Positions 53,016-62,382 of a stretch of DNA of 64,000 nt are shown here, piece after piece. Origin of the DNA: Sphingosinicella sp. BN140058 (GTDB lineage Bacteria; Pseudomonadota; Alphaproteobacteria; Sphingomonadales; Sphingomonadaceae); NCBI RefSeq assembly GCF_004135585.1, contig NZ_CP035501.1, positions 5,031,501 through 5,095,500 on the forward strand, given 5' to 3'. The notes beneath the pieces were generated by a model. The model was given only the letters and a program-made list of their open reading frames with translations. It had not been told where the DNA came from and did no database searches. Position 1 is the first letter of the stretch. Each line of letters starts with the position of its first letter. The position numbers were made by a program, and so were the translations under genes.

Positions 53016-55361
53016 ATGGCTTCTGTTCCTTCCGCCCGCTCCGGCCCATTTCTCGCGACTTTGCTGATTCTGCTCGGGGCCGCGGCATCGGCCGGCTTGC
53101 TGCTGTGGGCGATCGGTGACCCCGCCTTCGCCGCGATCTTTTTCGCCGGAATCCTCGCGCTCGCCGCGCCGCTGCTGCTGTTCGGCCGAAGGCGCCCGGG
53201 CGGTTCATTGTCCGCAGCCGAAACGCGGCCTCTCGCCGATCTGTCGCTGCTGCGAGCCGCACTCGATTGTTCAGAGGCTGCCGCTGCAGTGACCGATCGA
53301 GACGGCGGGCTCGTCGCTGCGAATGAGGTCTGGCAGGAATGGTTCGGCGCGCGCGGGCCGCTCGACCTGCCGCTCGGCGAGGACATGAACGCCTTGCTGG
53401 TTGCCGCCCGCCGGGATGGCCGCGGCGGCGCGACCGGGCTGCAGGCGGGCGAGATCATCCTGTCGGCCTCGCTGCGGATCGCCGGCCTCGACGACGGCCA
53501 CGTCGTCTGGACCCTCGATCGCCCGGTTGCCAACGATCTCGCCGCCGACGCCGAGCGCCTCGTCGTCGGCGAAACCGGCGACCGGCTCGGCTTCGCCGGC
53601 GTGATGAGCCTGGTAGCAGATCCCGACGGCAATTTGCTGGCCGCGAGCCGTGCCTTCCTGCTGCGTGCGGCCACCGACGGGCATGCCGGCCTCGGCACGC
53701 CACTCGCCAATCTGCTCACCGTCAGTCCCGAAGGCGCCCTGATGTTCGCGCGCGACGGCAAGAACGGGACGCCGCTGCGCATCATCCAGGTGCCGCTCAC
53801 CGAATCTGCCGAGACCGGGCCGAGCCTGTTCCTGCTGCTCGAGGATGCCGGAGAGTTCGGTCGGGAGGGCGGCGCCAACATCAATGCTCTGCTCGAGATT
53901 CTGCCTCTCGGGCTCGCGCTTGCGGATCGGGACGGACGCTTCATCTATCTCAATTCCGCATTCCGGCGTGGTGCCGGGCTCGATCGCGAAGCCGAGCCGA
54001 CCTGGCCCGGCGACCTCGTCGTGGACGAGGACAAGGCCGCGGTCTCCGATTCGGTGCGACGTTTCGCACGGGGTCCCTCGATGTCCGGCGACATCGCGGT
54101 GCGGCTGCGGTCCAAGCCTGAGGAGCCGGTGGCGATGACGGTGGCGGGAGCACGGGGGCTCGGCGATGCCGCCGTGTTGCTGTCGCTCAAGGACAATACC
54201 GAGGAAGATCGGCTGAAACGGCAGGTGGCGCAGGCCACCAAGATGCAGGCGGTGGGGCAGCTTGCCGGCGGCGTCGCCCACGATTTCAACAATATCCTGA
54301 CCGCGATCATCGGCCATTGCGATCTCATGCTGATGCGCCACACGCCCGGTGACAGCGACTATGACGATATTCAGCAGATCCGCTCCAATTCGAACCGGGC
54401 CGCCGGACTGACCCGCCAGTTGCTCGCGTTTTCGCGTCAGCAGACGTTGCGCCCGCAAGTGCTGCAACTGCCCGATGTCATTGCCGAAGTCTCGAACCTG
54501 CTGAAGCGACTGCTCGGCGAGAAGGTGAGCCTCCAGGTCAAGCATGGCCGAGCGCTCGGGTCGGTTCGGGCGGATCCCGGGCAGCTGGAGCAGGTGATCG
54601 TCAACCTTGCCGTCAACGCGCGCGACGCGATGCCGGAAGGCGGAGCCCTTACCATCCAGACCTATTCGGTCTCGGCGGACGACGTTCGGCGGATGGGCAG
54701 CGAGATCCTGCCGATCGCGGAATATACCGCCCTGCGGGTCACGGACACCGGCAGCGGCATCCCCGCCAACGTGCTGCCCAAGATCTTCGAACCCTTTTTC
54801 ACGACCAAGGAGGTCGGCAAGGGCACCGGGCTCGGCCTGTCGACCGTCTACGGCATCGTCAAGCAATCCGGCGGCTTCATCTTCGCCGAATCGCAGCCGG
54901 GTCAGGGGACCAGCTTCGTCATCTACCTTCCGGTCAATCGCAGCGAGACGCCGGCAACCAGTCGGAAGGTCAAGGAGAGTGCCGGCGAGCTATGGGGCAG
55001 CGGCACCATCCTGCTCGTCGAGGACGAGGCGACGGTGCGTGCCGTCGCCGAGCGCGCGCTGACCCGCCATGGTTATTCGGTGCTGCTCGCTGAAAATGGC
55101 GAGGCGGCGATCGAGATCCTGGAGCGCGAGCCCAAGATCGACCTGATGATCTCCGACGTGGTGATGCCGACGATGGACGGACCGACGACGGCGCGGATCG
55201 CGCGCGAGATGAACCCGAACCTGCCGATCTTGTTCATCTCCGGCTATGCCGAGGAGCAGCTTCGCCAGTCGATCGACCTCGAGCGCGTCTCCTTTCTAGC
55301 CAAGCCATTCTCCGTCCAGAAGCTGGCGGAGGCCGCGCGCGACGCGATCGCCGCGAAATAA
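53016..55361 (+). CDS. cckA: Hybrid histidine kinase CckA
   Basis: 781 residues. Two membrane helices (about 12-32 and 38-56), PAS-like regions (about 75-290 and 290-390), a HisKA box with acceptor His422 in GGVAHDFNNILTAIIGHCDL, a GHKL ATPase (VNLAVNARDAMPEGG, DTGSGIPANVLPKIFEPFF, GTGLGLSTVYG) and a receiver with Asp714 in LMISDVVMPTMDG. This order and the H-box match CckA, which controls CtrA phosphorylation through ChpT, a system shared by alphaproteobacteria. Neither partner lies in the window. The PAS part is divergent, as usual. Confidence 0.94.
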   Translation: MASVPSARSGPFLATLLILLGAAASAGLLLWAIGDPAFAAIFFAGILALAAPLLLFGRRRPGGSLSAAETRPLADLSLLRAALDCSEAAAAVTDRDGGLVAANEVWQEWFGARGPLDLPLGEDMNALLVAARRDGRGGATGLQAGEIILSASLRIAGLDDGHVVWTLDRPVANDLAADAERLVVGETGDRLGFAGVMSLVADPDGNLLAASRAFLLRAATDGHAGLGTPLANLLTVSPEGALMFARDGKNGTPLRIIQVPLTESAETGPSLFLLLEDAGEFGREGGANINALLEILPLGLALADRDGRFIYLNSAFRRGAGLDREAEPTWPGDLVVDEDKAAVSDSVRRFARGPSMSGDIAVRLRSKPEEPVAMTVAGARGLGDAAVLLSLKDNTEEDRLKRQVAQATKMQAVGQLAGGVAHDFNNILTAIIGHCDLMLMRHTPGDSDYDDIQQIRSNSNRAAGLTRQLLAFSRQQTLRPQVLQLPDVIAEVSNLLKRLLGEKVSLQVKHGRALGSVRADPGQLEQVIVNLAVNARDAMPEGGALTIQTYSVSADDVRRMGSEILPIAEYTALRVTDTGSGIPANVLPKIFEPFFTTKEVGKGTGLGLSTVYGIVKQSGGFIFAESQPGQGTSFVIYLPVNRSETPATSRKVKESAGELWGSGTILLVEDEATVRAVAERALTRHGYSVLLAENGEAAIEILEREPKIDLMISDVVMPTMDGPTTARIAREMNPNLPILFISGYAEEQLRQSIDLERVSFLAKPFSVQKLAEAARDAIAAK

Positions 55362-55399
55362 TTGTTTCGCAACGGTTCCGGAGCCACTAAGCGATCACC

Positions 55400-55753
55400 G
55401 TGACTGCTCGTTCCGTACTCATCGTCGAAGACGAATCGCTTATCGCCATGATGCTCGAGGATTTCCTCGACTCGATGGGGCACCGTATCGCCGGCACATG
55501 CGAAAGCGTGCCTGAAGCGATGGCACGAGTCGGGGAGGGCGGCTTCGACGTCGCTATCCTCGACGTCAACCTGAAGGGCGAACGGATCTGGCCGGTCGCC
55601 GACCGTCTGCGCGAGATGGGCATCCCCTACATCCTCGCCACGGGCGGCCATATCGAGCCGCCGCCGCCGGCCCACGCCGAAGCACCGGTGCTGTCAAAGC
55701 CGTTTACGATCGACGCGATCGAACCGGCCCTCGACGAGGCTTTCGCCGGGTGA
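55400..55753 (+). CDS. Single-domain response regulator after cckA
   Basis: 117 residues: receiver domain only. LIVEDESLIAMMLEDFLD has the acidic pocket, VAILDVNLKGERIWPVAD the acceptor Asp, ILATGGH the Ser/Thr position, and LSKPFTIDA the Lys. The shortened loop (PPPPAHAEAPV) is typical of a group of small receivers in this clade. The start is GTG with a distant GGAG. It lies 38 bp after cckA and may take phosphate from it, but no link is proven. Confidence 0.87.
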   Translation: MTARSVLIVEDESLIAMMLEDFLDSMGHRIAGTCESVPEAMARVGEGGFDVAILDVNLKGERIWPVADRLREMGIPYILATGGHIEPPPPAHAEAPVLSKPFTIDAIEPALDEAFAG

Positions 55754-55802
55754 CATTGCGTGCCCCTGCCGCGGCGGGGGACGAGGCCGCAGGCGGGCGG
55801 CG

Positions 55803-56606
55803 ATGATCTGGAAGCTGCTTCTCGCTCCAGTCTTTCTCTACTTCATCATCGTGTTGGCGATGTTCCTGTTCCAGGATCGCCTGCTGTTTCCAGCGGCGAT
55901 GGTCGGAGGAGCCCGCATGCCGCCCGGTGCGGAGCTCCTGCGGCTGCAGGCGGCCAGCGGCGAGACGCTGCACGGGCTTCATCTTCCCGCCGCAGGCGGA
56001 CCGGCCGCTGCGGGATCACCGCTGCTGCTCGGCTTCGGCGGCAATGGCTGGAATGCGGCCGCTGCGGCGGAGTATCTCCACGCCCTCTATCCGGATCACG
56101 ACGTCGTCGTGTTCCACTATCGCGGCTATGCCCCGAGCACCGGCCGCGCCGGCGCCGCGGCACTGACGGCGGATTCGCTGCTCGTCCATGATGAGGTCGC
56201 CCGCCGCTTCCCCGGCCGCCCGATCGTTGCGATCGGCTTCAGCGTCGGCACCGGCGTCGCCGCCTATCTGGCAAGCCGGCGCAATCTCGCCGGTCTGATC
56301 CTCGTCACCCCCTTCGATTCGCTCCGGGACGTTGCGGCGACCCAATATCCCTGGCTGCCGGTGCGGCTGCTGTTCCGCCACCCGATGCCATCCGCCGAAT
56401 GGTTGCGAGGGCGGCGCCTGCCGGTCGCCATTCTCGCCGGCGGGAGCGATACTCTGGTGCGGCCGGAGTGTACCGACGCTCTCAGAAAGGCGGTTCCCAA
56501 CCTCGTCTTCGACCGGACCATCGCCGGCGCCGGTCACAACGACATCTACCAGCGGTCGGCATTCCAGCTGGCGATGGATGGCGCTTTGCGGGCGATCAAG
56601 CGCTAA
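55803..56606 (+). CDS. Membrane-anchored alpha/beta hydrolase (BEM46/YfhR-like)
   Basis: 267 residues. One N-terminal membrane helix (LLLAPVFLYFIIVLAMFLF) then QDRLLFPAA, the usual opening of BEM46-like hydrolases. The nucleophile elbow is IGFSVGTGVAAYLA, with the acid in LAGGSDTLVRP and the His in AGAGHNDIYQ. The active site probably faces the periplasm or cytosol side of the membrane. Substrate unknown. It lies between the response regulator and recA; the recA SOS box begins six bases after its stop. Confidence 0.88.
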   Translation: MIWKLLLAPVFLYFIIVLAMFLFQDRLLFPAAMVGGARMPPGAELLRLQAASGETLHGLHLPAAGGPAAAGSPLLLGFGGNGWNAAAAAEYLHALYPDHDVVVFHYRGYAPSTGRAGAAALTADSLLVHDEVARRFPGRPIVAIGFSVGTGVAAYLASRRNLAGLILVTPFDSLRDVAATQYPWLPVRLLFRHPMPSAEWLRGRRLPVAILAGGSDTLVRPECTDALRKAVPNLVFDRTIAGAGHNDIYQRSAFQLAMDGALRAIKR

Positions 56607-56611
56607 TTAAC

Positions 56612-56635
56612 GTTCCCCTCTTGTTCCTTTGGAAC
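56612..56635 (+). promoter_or_regulatory. SOS (LexA) box upstream of recA
   Basis: GTTC-CCCTCTT-GTTC is an exact alphaproteobacterial LexA direct repeat. The second GTTC continues as GTTCC-TTT-GGAAC, an inverted repeat. The site ends 64 bp before the recA start, so LexA would block its promoter. Confidence 0.75.
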
Positions 56636-56699
56636 ATGTCTAGTACATAGCACTCACGCGTTGAATGGGCGGCGCGGCTCGCATAGGAGTGGTCGGGCC

Positions 56700-57764
56700 A
56701 TGGTGGCATCTCTCAAGGTCGTTGGAACTTCTGACAATATGGACAAGCAAAAAGCCCTCGATGCCGCCCTGGCGCAGATCGACCGCGCGTTCGGCAAGGG
56801 CAGCGCGATGCGGCTCGGCTCGCGCGAAGCGATCGCGATTGAGGCGATTTCGACCGGCTCGCTCGGGCTGGACATCGCGCTCGGCATCGGCGGCCTGCCA
56901 CGCGGCCGCGTGATCGAGGTCTATGGGCCGGAAAGCTCGGGCAAGACGACGCTCGCCCTCCACGTCATCGCCGAGGCGCAGCGCAATGGCGGCACCGCCG
57001 CCTTCGTCGACGCCGAACACGCGCTTGACCCGGTCTATGCGAAGAAGCTCGGCGTCGACGTCGACAATTTGATCGTCTCGCAGCCGGACACCGGCGAGCA
57101 GGCGCTCGAGATCACCGACACCCTGGTCCGCTCGAACGCGATCGACGTGCTGGTCGTCGACTCCGTCGCAGCGCTCGTGCCGCGCGCCGAAATCGAAGGT
57201 GAGATGGGCGACAGCCATGTCGGCCTTCAGGCCCGACTGATGAGCCAGTCGCTGCGGAAGCTCACCGGCTCGATCTCCAAATCCAAGTGCCTGGTGATCT
57301 TCATCAACCAGCTGCGCATGAAGATCGGTGTCATGTACGGCAATCCGGAGACGACGACGGGCGGCAACGCGCTCAAATTCTACGCCTCCGTTCGCCTCGA
57401 CATCCGCCGTACCGGGCAGATCAAGGACCGCGACGATATCGTCGGCAACACCACCCGGGTGAAGGTGGTCAAGAACAAGGTCGCGCCGCCGTTCAAGCAG
57501 GTCGAGTTCGACATCATGTACGGCGAAGGCATTTCCAAGATCGGCGAGATCCTCGATCTTGGCGTCAAAGCGGGCATCGTCGAGAAATCGGGTGCGTGGT
57601 TCAGCTACGATTCGGTGCGCATCGGGCAGGGACGTGAGAACGCCAAGAATTTCCTGCGCGAAAATACCGAAATGGCCGAGCGCCTGGAGCGGGCGATCCG
57701 CGGCAAGACCGAGGAAGTCGCCGACGCCCTGATGGTCGGGCCCAGCGAAGACGACGACGTCTGA
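56700..57764 (+). CDS. recA: Recombinase RecA
   Basis: 354 residues. Walker A is GPESSGKT (76-83), Walker [12 protein letters not shown], and other hallmarks are [37 protein letters not shown] and [17 protein letters not shown]. The end is acidic (SEDDDV). RecA drives strand exchange and triggers LexA self-cleavage; lexA is 5 kb further on in this window. The ATG follows AGGAG by ten bases, slightly long. A hairpin terminator follows. Confidence 0.98.
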   Translation: MVASLKVVGTSDNMDKQKALDAALAQIDRAFGKGSAMRLGSREAIAIEAISTGSLGLDIALGIGGLPRGRVIEVYGPESSGKTTLALHVIAEAQRNGGTAAFVDAEHALDPVYAKKLGVDVDNLIVSQPDTGEQALEITDTLVRSNAIDVLVVDSVAALVPRAEIEGEMGDSHVGLQARLMSQSLRKLTGSISKSKCLVIFINQLRMKIGVMYGNPETTTGGNALKFYASVRLDIRRTGQIKDRDDIVGNTTRVKVVKNKVAPPFKQVEFDIMYGEGISKIGEILDLGVKAGIVEKSGAWFSYDSVRIGQGRENAKNFLRENTEMAERLERAIRGKTEEVADALMVGPSEDDDV

Positions 57765-57797
57765 TTGTTCGGCTGTCGACAGGATTGCAGGACATGA

Positions 57798-57825
57798 GGG
57801 CAGGGAAGCTTCGGCTTCGCTGCCC
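57798..57825 (+). terminator. Hairpin terminator after recA
   Basis: GGGCAG pairs with CTGCCC, and inside it GAAGC-TTCG-GCTTC forms a tetraloop stem with one mismatch between the two stems. TTCCTCCT follows. It lies 34 bp after the recA stop. Confidence 0.6.
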
Positions 57826-57857
57826 TTCCTCCTGAAAGGCGCTAATCCGCGAGAACG

Positions 57858-57869
57858 AATCCGCGGATT
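57858..57869. promoter_or_regulatory. 12-bp palindrome AATCCGCGGATT with an extra half-site
   Basis: A perfect palindrome with a direct copy of AATCCGCG 14 bp upstream (57844-57851). It lies between recA and a small membrane-protein gene. It could be an operator for the latter or a replication/binding site; nothing in the window names the protein that would bind. Confidence 0.3.
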
Positions 57870-58028
57870 TCCGCCCTCGTTCCATCAGATTGCGACGACG
57901 TGCTTGGACGCTTGCAGGAGTCTTACGCAGCCATACGGCAGGCCGGCGCAATGTTGCGGTAACCATCTCCCGCGCATTGTTCCGCTCACCCGCCCTGGTG
58001 CTCCCGCCGAGGCGACCGGAGCAAGAAG

Positions 58029-58142
58029 ATGGCTGTCGACCCCACTGGACGTTTCCGCCTCACCGTCGTGGCGATCATGGGCTTGGGCTGCGCAGTCAGC
58101 CTGCTGAGCGGCACTTTCCTGGCGTACGGCGCCAGCATCTAA
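58029..58142 (+). CDS. 37-residue single-helix membrane protein
   Basis: A short gene with GGAG eight bases before the ATG. The product begins MAVDPTGRFRL and is then one hydrophobic helix (TVVAIMGLGCAVSLLSGTFL) ending YGASI. Basic residues before and none after the helix fit insertion with the C-terminus out. No family recognised. Codon use agrees with the neighbours (G/C third positions). It stands alone between recA and the 484-residue gene. Confidence 0.55.
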   Translation: MAVDPTGRFRLTVVAIMGLGCAVSLLSGTFLAYGASI

Positions 58143-58437
58143 GCGCCTGCTGCCGCCCGACCGGATCGGCGCCCCGACGAATAGGGCCACTTCGCGCCGC
58201 CGCCGTGCGCGCAGTCGACCGCATGTTCTGCGTGAACCATCCCGCTCGTATCCGGTGATGGACACGCGCCCGAACGCCCTCAGAGTGCCTTCTCCCCAGG
58301 CACACCTTTCGGCTGCAGGCTGCCAAAAGTGCGCCGAACGCTGCCGATCTAAACGAATCGTGGAGCGCGCCGAACTCTCGTCAATGCTCTAATGGGTCGA
58401 CGCCGAGTCCGGCGTCTTCCGCGAGGAGATTGGCGCC

Positions 58438-59892
58438 ATGGTAAGCCCGGTTCAGCAGGCTGCGGTCGACTACATCAAGAGCAAACTCGACGATAATGGC
58501 GCGTTCAACACGGTCACCCATGCCGAGATGAACGACGTCAAGAGCAAGCTGTCGAGCCTCAACGCGACCGACGCGGACGCGGTGGTAGACGAGCTTCAGC
58601 GCCAGGGGCAGCTCGACAAGCTCGCGGGGCAGGCAACGGATGGCAGCTGGTTCGGCAATGGCGGCTATTCCGCCAATGAACGGCGCGACCTGTTCAACGA
58701 TCTTGCGGCAAAGCTCGACGGGCAAAGTCTGGCTGCGGTCAGCAACGCCTTCGCCAAAACCGACGCTGGCGCCGACGGGCATCAGCGCGTCACCGAGTTC
58801 GCTGCGGCGATCGCTACGCACGCGCCCAATCACCACAAGGTACAATATGTCGAGGCGCTGAAGGGGCAGGTGGCGGACGGCAAGGCCTGGACCGAGAACC
58901 ACATCCTTACCGTGACCAGCCACGGCAGCGATCCCGAGGCGGCCGCCATCGGCCAAGTGCTGTCGAGCATGAAGGGCAGCACCTATGCCGATGACGCGTT
59001 CAAGGCGCTGAGTTCGGATCAATTGCGTGCGGTGATGAAGGCTTCGGTCGACGAGACGATGACCAGCGGGGTCGGCGCGAGCCCCAGCGTTGCGTGGAAT
59101 ACCGACGACTTCGGCAAGCTGATGGACTCCGCCGCCGCGATACCCGACGCAGATCTCAAGGCGCGGATCTTCGATGCCGGTGCAGACACGCTTCGCCAGG
59201 TCCGGGAGACGAACGGGGTCGCCGGACGTCCCCTGATCAGGGGCAAGGACGATGCCATGAATGCGATTGCGAGCGGCCTCACCAAGATCATCGACAGCGA
59301 CGCGACCGGCGTGGTTCGCGAGCTCGCCTATAATCGTGAGACGATGGACGGCTCCGATCTCGCCACCTATTCGCGGGCGTTGATGGAAGGGGGGCAGGAG
59401 AAGAAGCTTGGCGAGATCATGGCCAAGCTTCAGCTCGGCAACGGCCTCGATCAAAATCCCGCAGCCCGGCTCGATGCGACATCACAGGTCAAGGTCGCCG
59501 GCGGCGCGGCGCAGGAGCGGCGGGAAAATGCCGGCGCCCTCGGCTATTTCGTCGGCGCGACATATGCCGGAGCCCAGTCCTGGTCGACCGACGTCAAGAA
59601 GCAGCAGGAGATGATGACCTCCGTCCTGGATTCGACGCTGACCCTGATCGACAAGGCGAAGATCGGCGGTCCCGCCAAGGATGCGGTGGGAACCGCCGCC
59701 AGCGTCGCCAAGGAATGGACCCATTATGCGGTGCGCTGGGCGCTGGAGGATCCCGGCCTTGCGCCGGCGCAACGGCTGGAGCGCGCCGCCTTGCCGGTCG
59801 ATCCCGCCACCAACGAGCTCGGCGTCGGCGACGACATCCGCAACGCGTTCAACACTAGCCTCAGCATCGTGCAGCGGACCGCCCAGCCTTGA
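58438..59892 (+). CDS. Unknown 484-residue helical protein
   Basis: 484 residues, no signal peptide and no membrane segment. It is rich in Ala, Asp and Lys and appears almost all helical. Similar helix-turn units recur, e.g. VVDELQRQGQLDKLAGQA, LAAVSNAFAKTDAGADG and FKALSSDQLRAVMKASVDE. Large Ala/Asp-rich proteins with such units occur among secreted effectors and among proteins that carry a toxin end, but I see no catalytic motif. GAGGAG lies nine bases before the ATG. Its stop region overlaps or nearly touches the following small lipoprotein-like gene, which suggests a functional pair. I do not recognise the family. Confidence 0.82.
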   Translation: MVSPVQQAAVDYIKSKLDDNGAFNTVTHAEMNDVKSKLSSLNATDADAVVDELQRQGQLDKLAGQATDGSWFGNGGYSANERRDLFNDLAAKLDGQSLAAVSNAFAKTDAGADGHQRVTEFAAAIATHAPNHHKVQYVEALKGQVADGKAWTENHILTVTSHGSDPEAAAIGQVLSSMKGSTYADDAFKALSSDQLRAVMKASVDETMTSGVGASPSVAWNTDDFGKLMDSAAAIPDADLKARIFDAGADTLRQVRETNGVAGRPLIRGKDDAMNAIASGLTKIIDSDATGVVRELAYNRETMDGSDLATYSRALMEGGQEKKLGEIMAKLQLGNGLDQNPAARLDATSQVKVAGGAAQERRENAGALGYFVGATYAGAQSWSTDVKKQQEMMTSVLDSTLTLIDKAKIGGPAKDAVGTAASVAKEWTHYAVRWALEDPGLAPAQRLERAALPVDPATNELGVGDDIRNAFNTSLSIVQRTAQP

Positions 59893-59906
59893 GGCCAGGG
59901 CGGCGC

Positions 59907-60350
59907 GTGGCGCTCGGGCGACGCGCCGCCGCTTTGCTGTTGCCGCTGCTGCTTGGTGATTGCCGGGCGGCGCCGATGGAGCCGGAGGTGCCGAGCCCGC
60001 CATCGGCTTTCCGGCAGCAGGAGGAATATGCGTTCGGTGACACGATCGCAGCCGCCGACACTGCTGCTGTCGCGCACGTCGTCGACGTGCTTGGGCCTCG
60101 TTTCGGTCGCCCGGAAGTGGCGCGTTACGTCCTAGCGGCCACGGTCGATCTGGCGCGGGTCGAAGCCTATTACGCGAACGGAGCCAAGGCAGCAGGCTGG
60201 CGACCGCTTCCCGACATCGGCGCCGGCGTTTCGCCCGGGGAGAGAGCCTTCGCCTTTCGATCCGACCGCACCGCCTTCGCAGTCGTCGCGATTGCACCGC
60301 GCCCGGGCGTCGACACCATCCCTGCGAACGTAATCCGATTTCACCGCTAG
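59907..60350 (+). CDS. Small exported protein, possibly a lipoprotein
   Basis: 147 residues from a GTG with AGGG upstream; a TTG at 59889 overlapping the previous stop would add six codons. The N-terminus (RRAAALLLPLLLGDC) is a signal segment ending in Cys, but Asp before the Cys is not a normal lipobox. The rest has FGDTIAAADTAAVAHVVDV and VARYVLAATVDLARVEAYYA and no recognised domain. It lies 14 bp after the 484-residue gene and may be its partner or immunity factor; that is a guess. Confidence 0.68.
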   Translation: MALGRRAAALLLPLLLGDCRAAPMEPEVPSPPSAFRQQEEYAFGDTIAAADTAAVAHVVDVLGPRFGRPEVARYVLAATVDLARVEAYYANGAKAAGWRPLPDIGAGVSPGERAFAFRSDRTAFAVVAIAPRPGVDTIPANVIRFHR

Positions 60351-60500
60351 CAGTTGGGTCAGCCGCTCCGGTCGTGATGCTCGAGCCTTCGACGGCAAAG
60401 CATCACCCCGAGCCGAACCCCCTTGCTCTCGCCGCCATGTTCGGGGGAATAGCCTCCGACGAATCGGCCGAAGTGGCCGTTCAAGCGGGGAATTTCGTAC

Positions 60501-61424
60501 ATGCCCTCCGGTCTGGTTGCGTTGCTCGACGATATTGCGGGCATCACCAAGCTTGCCGCCGCATCGCTGGACGATGTCGGTGCTGCCGCGGGCAAGGCCG
60601 GATCCAAGGCGGTCGGCGTGGTCGTCGACGATACAGCGGTGACGCCCCGCTATGTGGTCGGCCTGTCGCCGGAGCGCGAATTGCCGATCATCGGCAAGAT
60701 CGCTCTCGGTTCGCTGCGCAACAAATTGCTGATCCTGCTGCCCGCCGCCTTGCTGCTCAGCGCCTTCGCGCCCTGGGCAATCACGCCCTTGCTGATGCTG
60801 GGTGGCGCCTATCTTTGCTTCGAGGGTGCGGAGAAGGTGATCGAGGCGCTCGGCGGCCCTGGACATGCCGAGGAGGAGGTTGCCACCACCGATGCGGCCG
60901 CACTCGAGAAGGAGAAGGTCGGCGGCGCGATCCGGACCGATCTCATCCTTTCGGCCGAGATCATGGCCATCGCGCTGGCGGACGTCGCCAATTCGCCGAT
61001 CCTCAACCAGGCGCTCGTGCTCGCCATCGTCGGGATTGCGATCACGATCGGCGTCTACGGGGTTGTCGGCCTTATCGTGAAGATGGACGATATCGGCCTG
61101 CACCTTGCGAAGCGCGGTTCGGCGCCGGTGCGGACGATCGGCCGCGGCCTGGTGAAAGGCATGCCGGTGCTGATGCGCGCCTTGTCGATCATCGGCACCG
61201 CGGCGATGATCTGGGTGGGCGGTGGGATCCTGATCCACGGCCTCGAAGTGCTCGGCCTGCACGCACCTGCAGAGGCCATCCATCATGTTGCGGAGGCCGT
61301 GCACCATGCCGCCGGCGGCGTTGGTGGGATCGTCGCCTGGCTTGTCACCGCCGCGGCCTCCGGCTTGTTCGGCCTTGTGCTCGGCGGCATCATCGCCTGG
61401 ATCGTCCACAAGATCCGCCACTGA
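60501..61424 (+). CDS. DUF808 (YedI-like) inner-membrane protein
   Basis: 307 residues. The start SGLVALLDDIAGITKLAAAS and DDTAVTPRYVVGLSPEREL are signature stretches of DUF808. Several membrane segments follow (LLILLPAALLLSAFAPWAI, LVLAIVGIAITIGVYGVVG, ALSIIGTAAMIWVGGGILI, LVTAAASGLFGLVLGGIIA). A His-rich stretch (AIHHVAEAVHHAAGG) precedes the last helix and could bind metal. Function unknown. It stands alone, 150 bp after the small lipoprotein-like gene. Confidence 0.93.
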   Translation: MPSGLVALLDDIAGITKLAAASLDDVGAAAGKAGSKAVGVVVDDTAVTPRYVVGLSPERELPIIGKIALGSLRNKLLILLPAALLLSAFAPWAITPLLMLGGAYLCFEGAEKVIEALGGPGHAEEEVATTDAAALEKEKVGGAIRTDLILSAEIMAIALADVANSPILNQALVLAIVGIAITIGVYGVVGLIVKMDDIGLHLAKRGSAPVRTIGRGLVKGMPVLMRALSIIGTAAMIWVGGGILIHGLEVLGLHAPAEAIHHVAEAVHHAAGGVGGIVAWLVTAAASGLFGLVLGGIIAWIVHKIRH

Positions 61425-61763
61425 CACGGATCGAGCCTCAGCCGACCCAACGATCCCGCGTATGGAAGGCGCGGTTTGGAGGCGCGCCGGTCGAACCGTG
61501 CGCCGGATTGACTCGGTCGCGGCGAGCTGGATGCAACGGTGCGCCTCAAGCGCAGCCAGAGCATGATCGACTGATGCACAAGCGCTTCGCTTCCGCCGAC
61601 GGCGGGGACCGTGCTCGATCACATGGTTGAGACAAGGATGCACGTCTCAGCCTGATCCAACCCGAAACGATCTTGGTCTCGGTCGCGATGGAGCATCCCG
61701 GGCCACAAGCCTTTGTTTCTTGTGGGGCAGACCGGCCGGCTTCAGCGCGCCTCGGGCCCCGCT
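61425..61763. other. 339-bp stretch without a recognisable gene
   Basis: Lies between DUF808 and the convergent VOC gene. It has one modest hairpin (TGAGAC with GTCTCA near 61627-61650) and no T-run. Short open frames lack ribosome sites and family features. Confidence 0.5.
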
Positions 61764-62114
61764 TCAGTCCGCCGGGTGTGGATCGGACTTCACGGCAGCG
61801 ATTTCGTTGCCGCTGGGATCGAGAAACTGGAACCGCCGTCCGCCAGGGAAAGCGAAGATCGGGCGGGTAAGCGTCCCGCCTGCCTGCTGAACCGCGGCAA
61901 GCGCCGCGTCGAGATCATCGACCTCGATCACCGGCAGCGGCGCCTTGGTCGCTTCGGCGGCGTCGCCCTGCAGACCGATGTCGGTATCGCCGGTCAGGGT
62001 CGCCGCATATGTCGGGCCGAATTCGGTCAAGCTCCAGCCGAACGCGCTTTCGTAAAAGGCCTTGGCAGCAGCGACGTCGCGGACGGGAAGTTCGACATAA
62101 TTGAGGCGGGACAT
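61764..62114 (-). CDS. VOC-family (glyoxalase-like) protein
   Basis: 116 residues with the VOC double module: LNYVELPVRDVAAAKAFYES, FGWSLTEFGPTYAA, then PLPVIEVDDLDAALAAVQQAG and FAFPGGRRFQFLDPSGNEIA. The order matches single-domain glyoxalase/bleomycin-resistance-like proteins of the kind that begin with the YVELPVRDV stretch. A metal site cannot be confirmed. AGGAA lies before the ATG. It lies downstream of lexA on the same strand, 268 bp away. Confidence 0.9.
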   Translation of the reverse strand: MSRLNYVELPVRDVAAAKAFYESAFGWSLTEFGPTYAATLTGDTDIGLQGDAAEATKAPLPVIEVDDLDAALAAVQQAGGTLTRPIFAFPGGRRFQFLDPSGNEIAAVKSDPHPAD

Positions 62115-62382
62115 GGCACTGTTCCTATCTTGCCGCTCCCTCCTGGTGGGAAGCAGCGTGGGGTGGACCGAGACAGGCCGCCGGCGATCGCGCGTGCGAC
62201 GACGACGCCCTTGCCGATCATGTCATGGCTCGAGGCGCGATGGCCGAAGCGAGATGGATCCGGCGGAGGGTCGACGGCCGATGTGGTGCCTCCGCCGCGT
62301 CCATCCACCCTCTCAACCCAGGGGAGGGCTTCAGGCCTGTGTCGGGCTTATTCCGGACCGAGGCTTCCGCATCGAATTCGTC

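Noticed and set aside
61425..61763. Possible small RNA or gene in the gap after DUF808
   Set aside because: Only one weak hairpin, no promoter boxes or T-run that I can defend.
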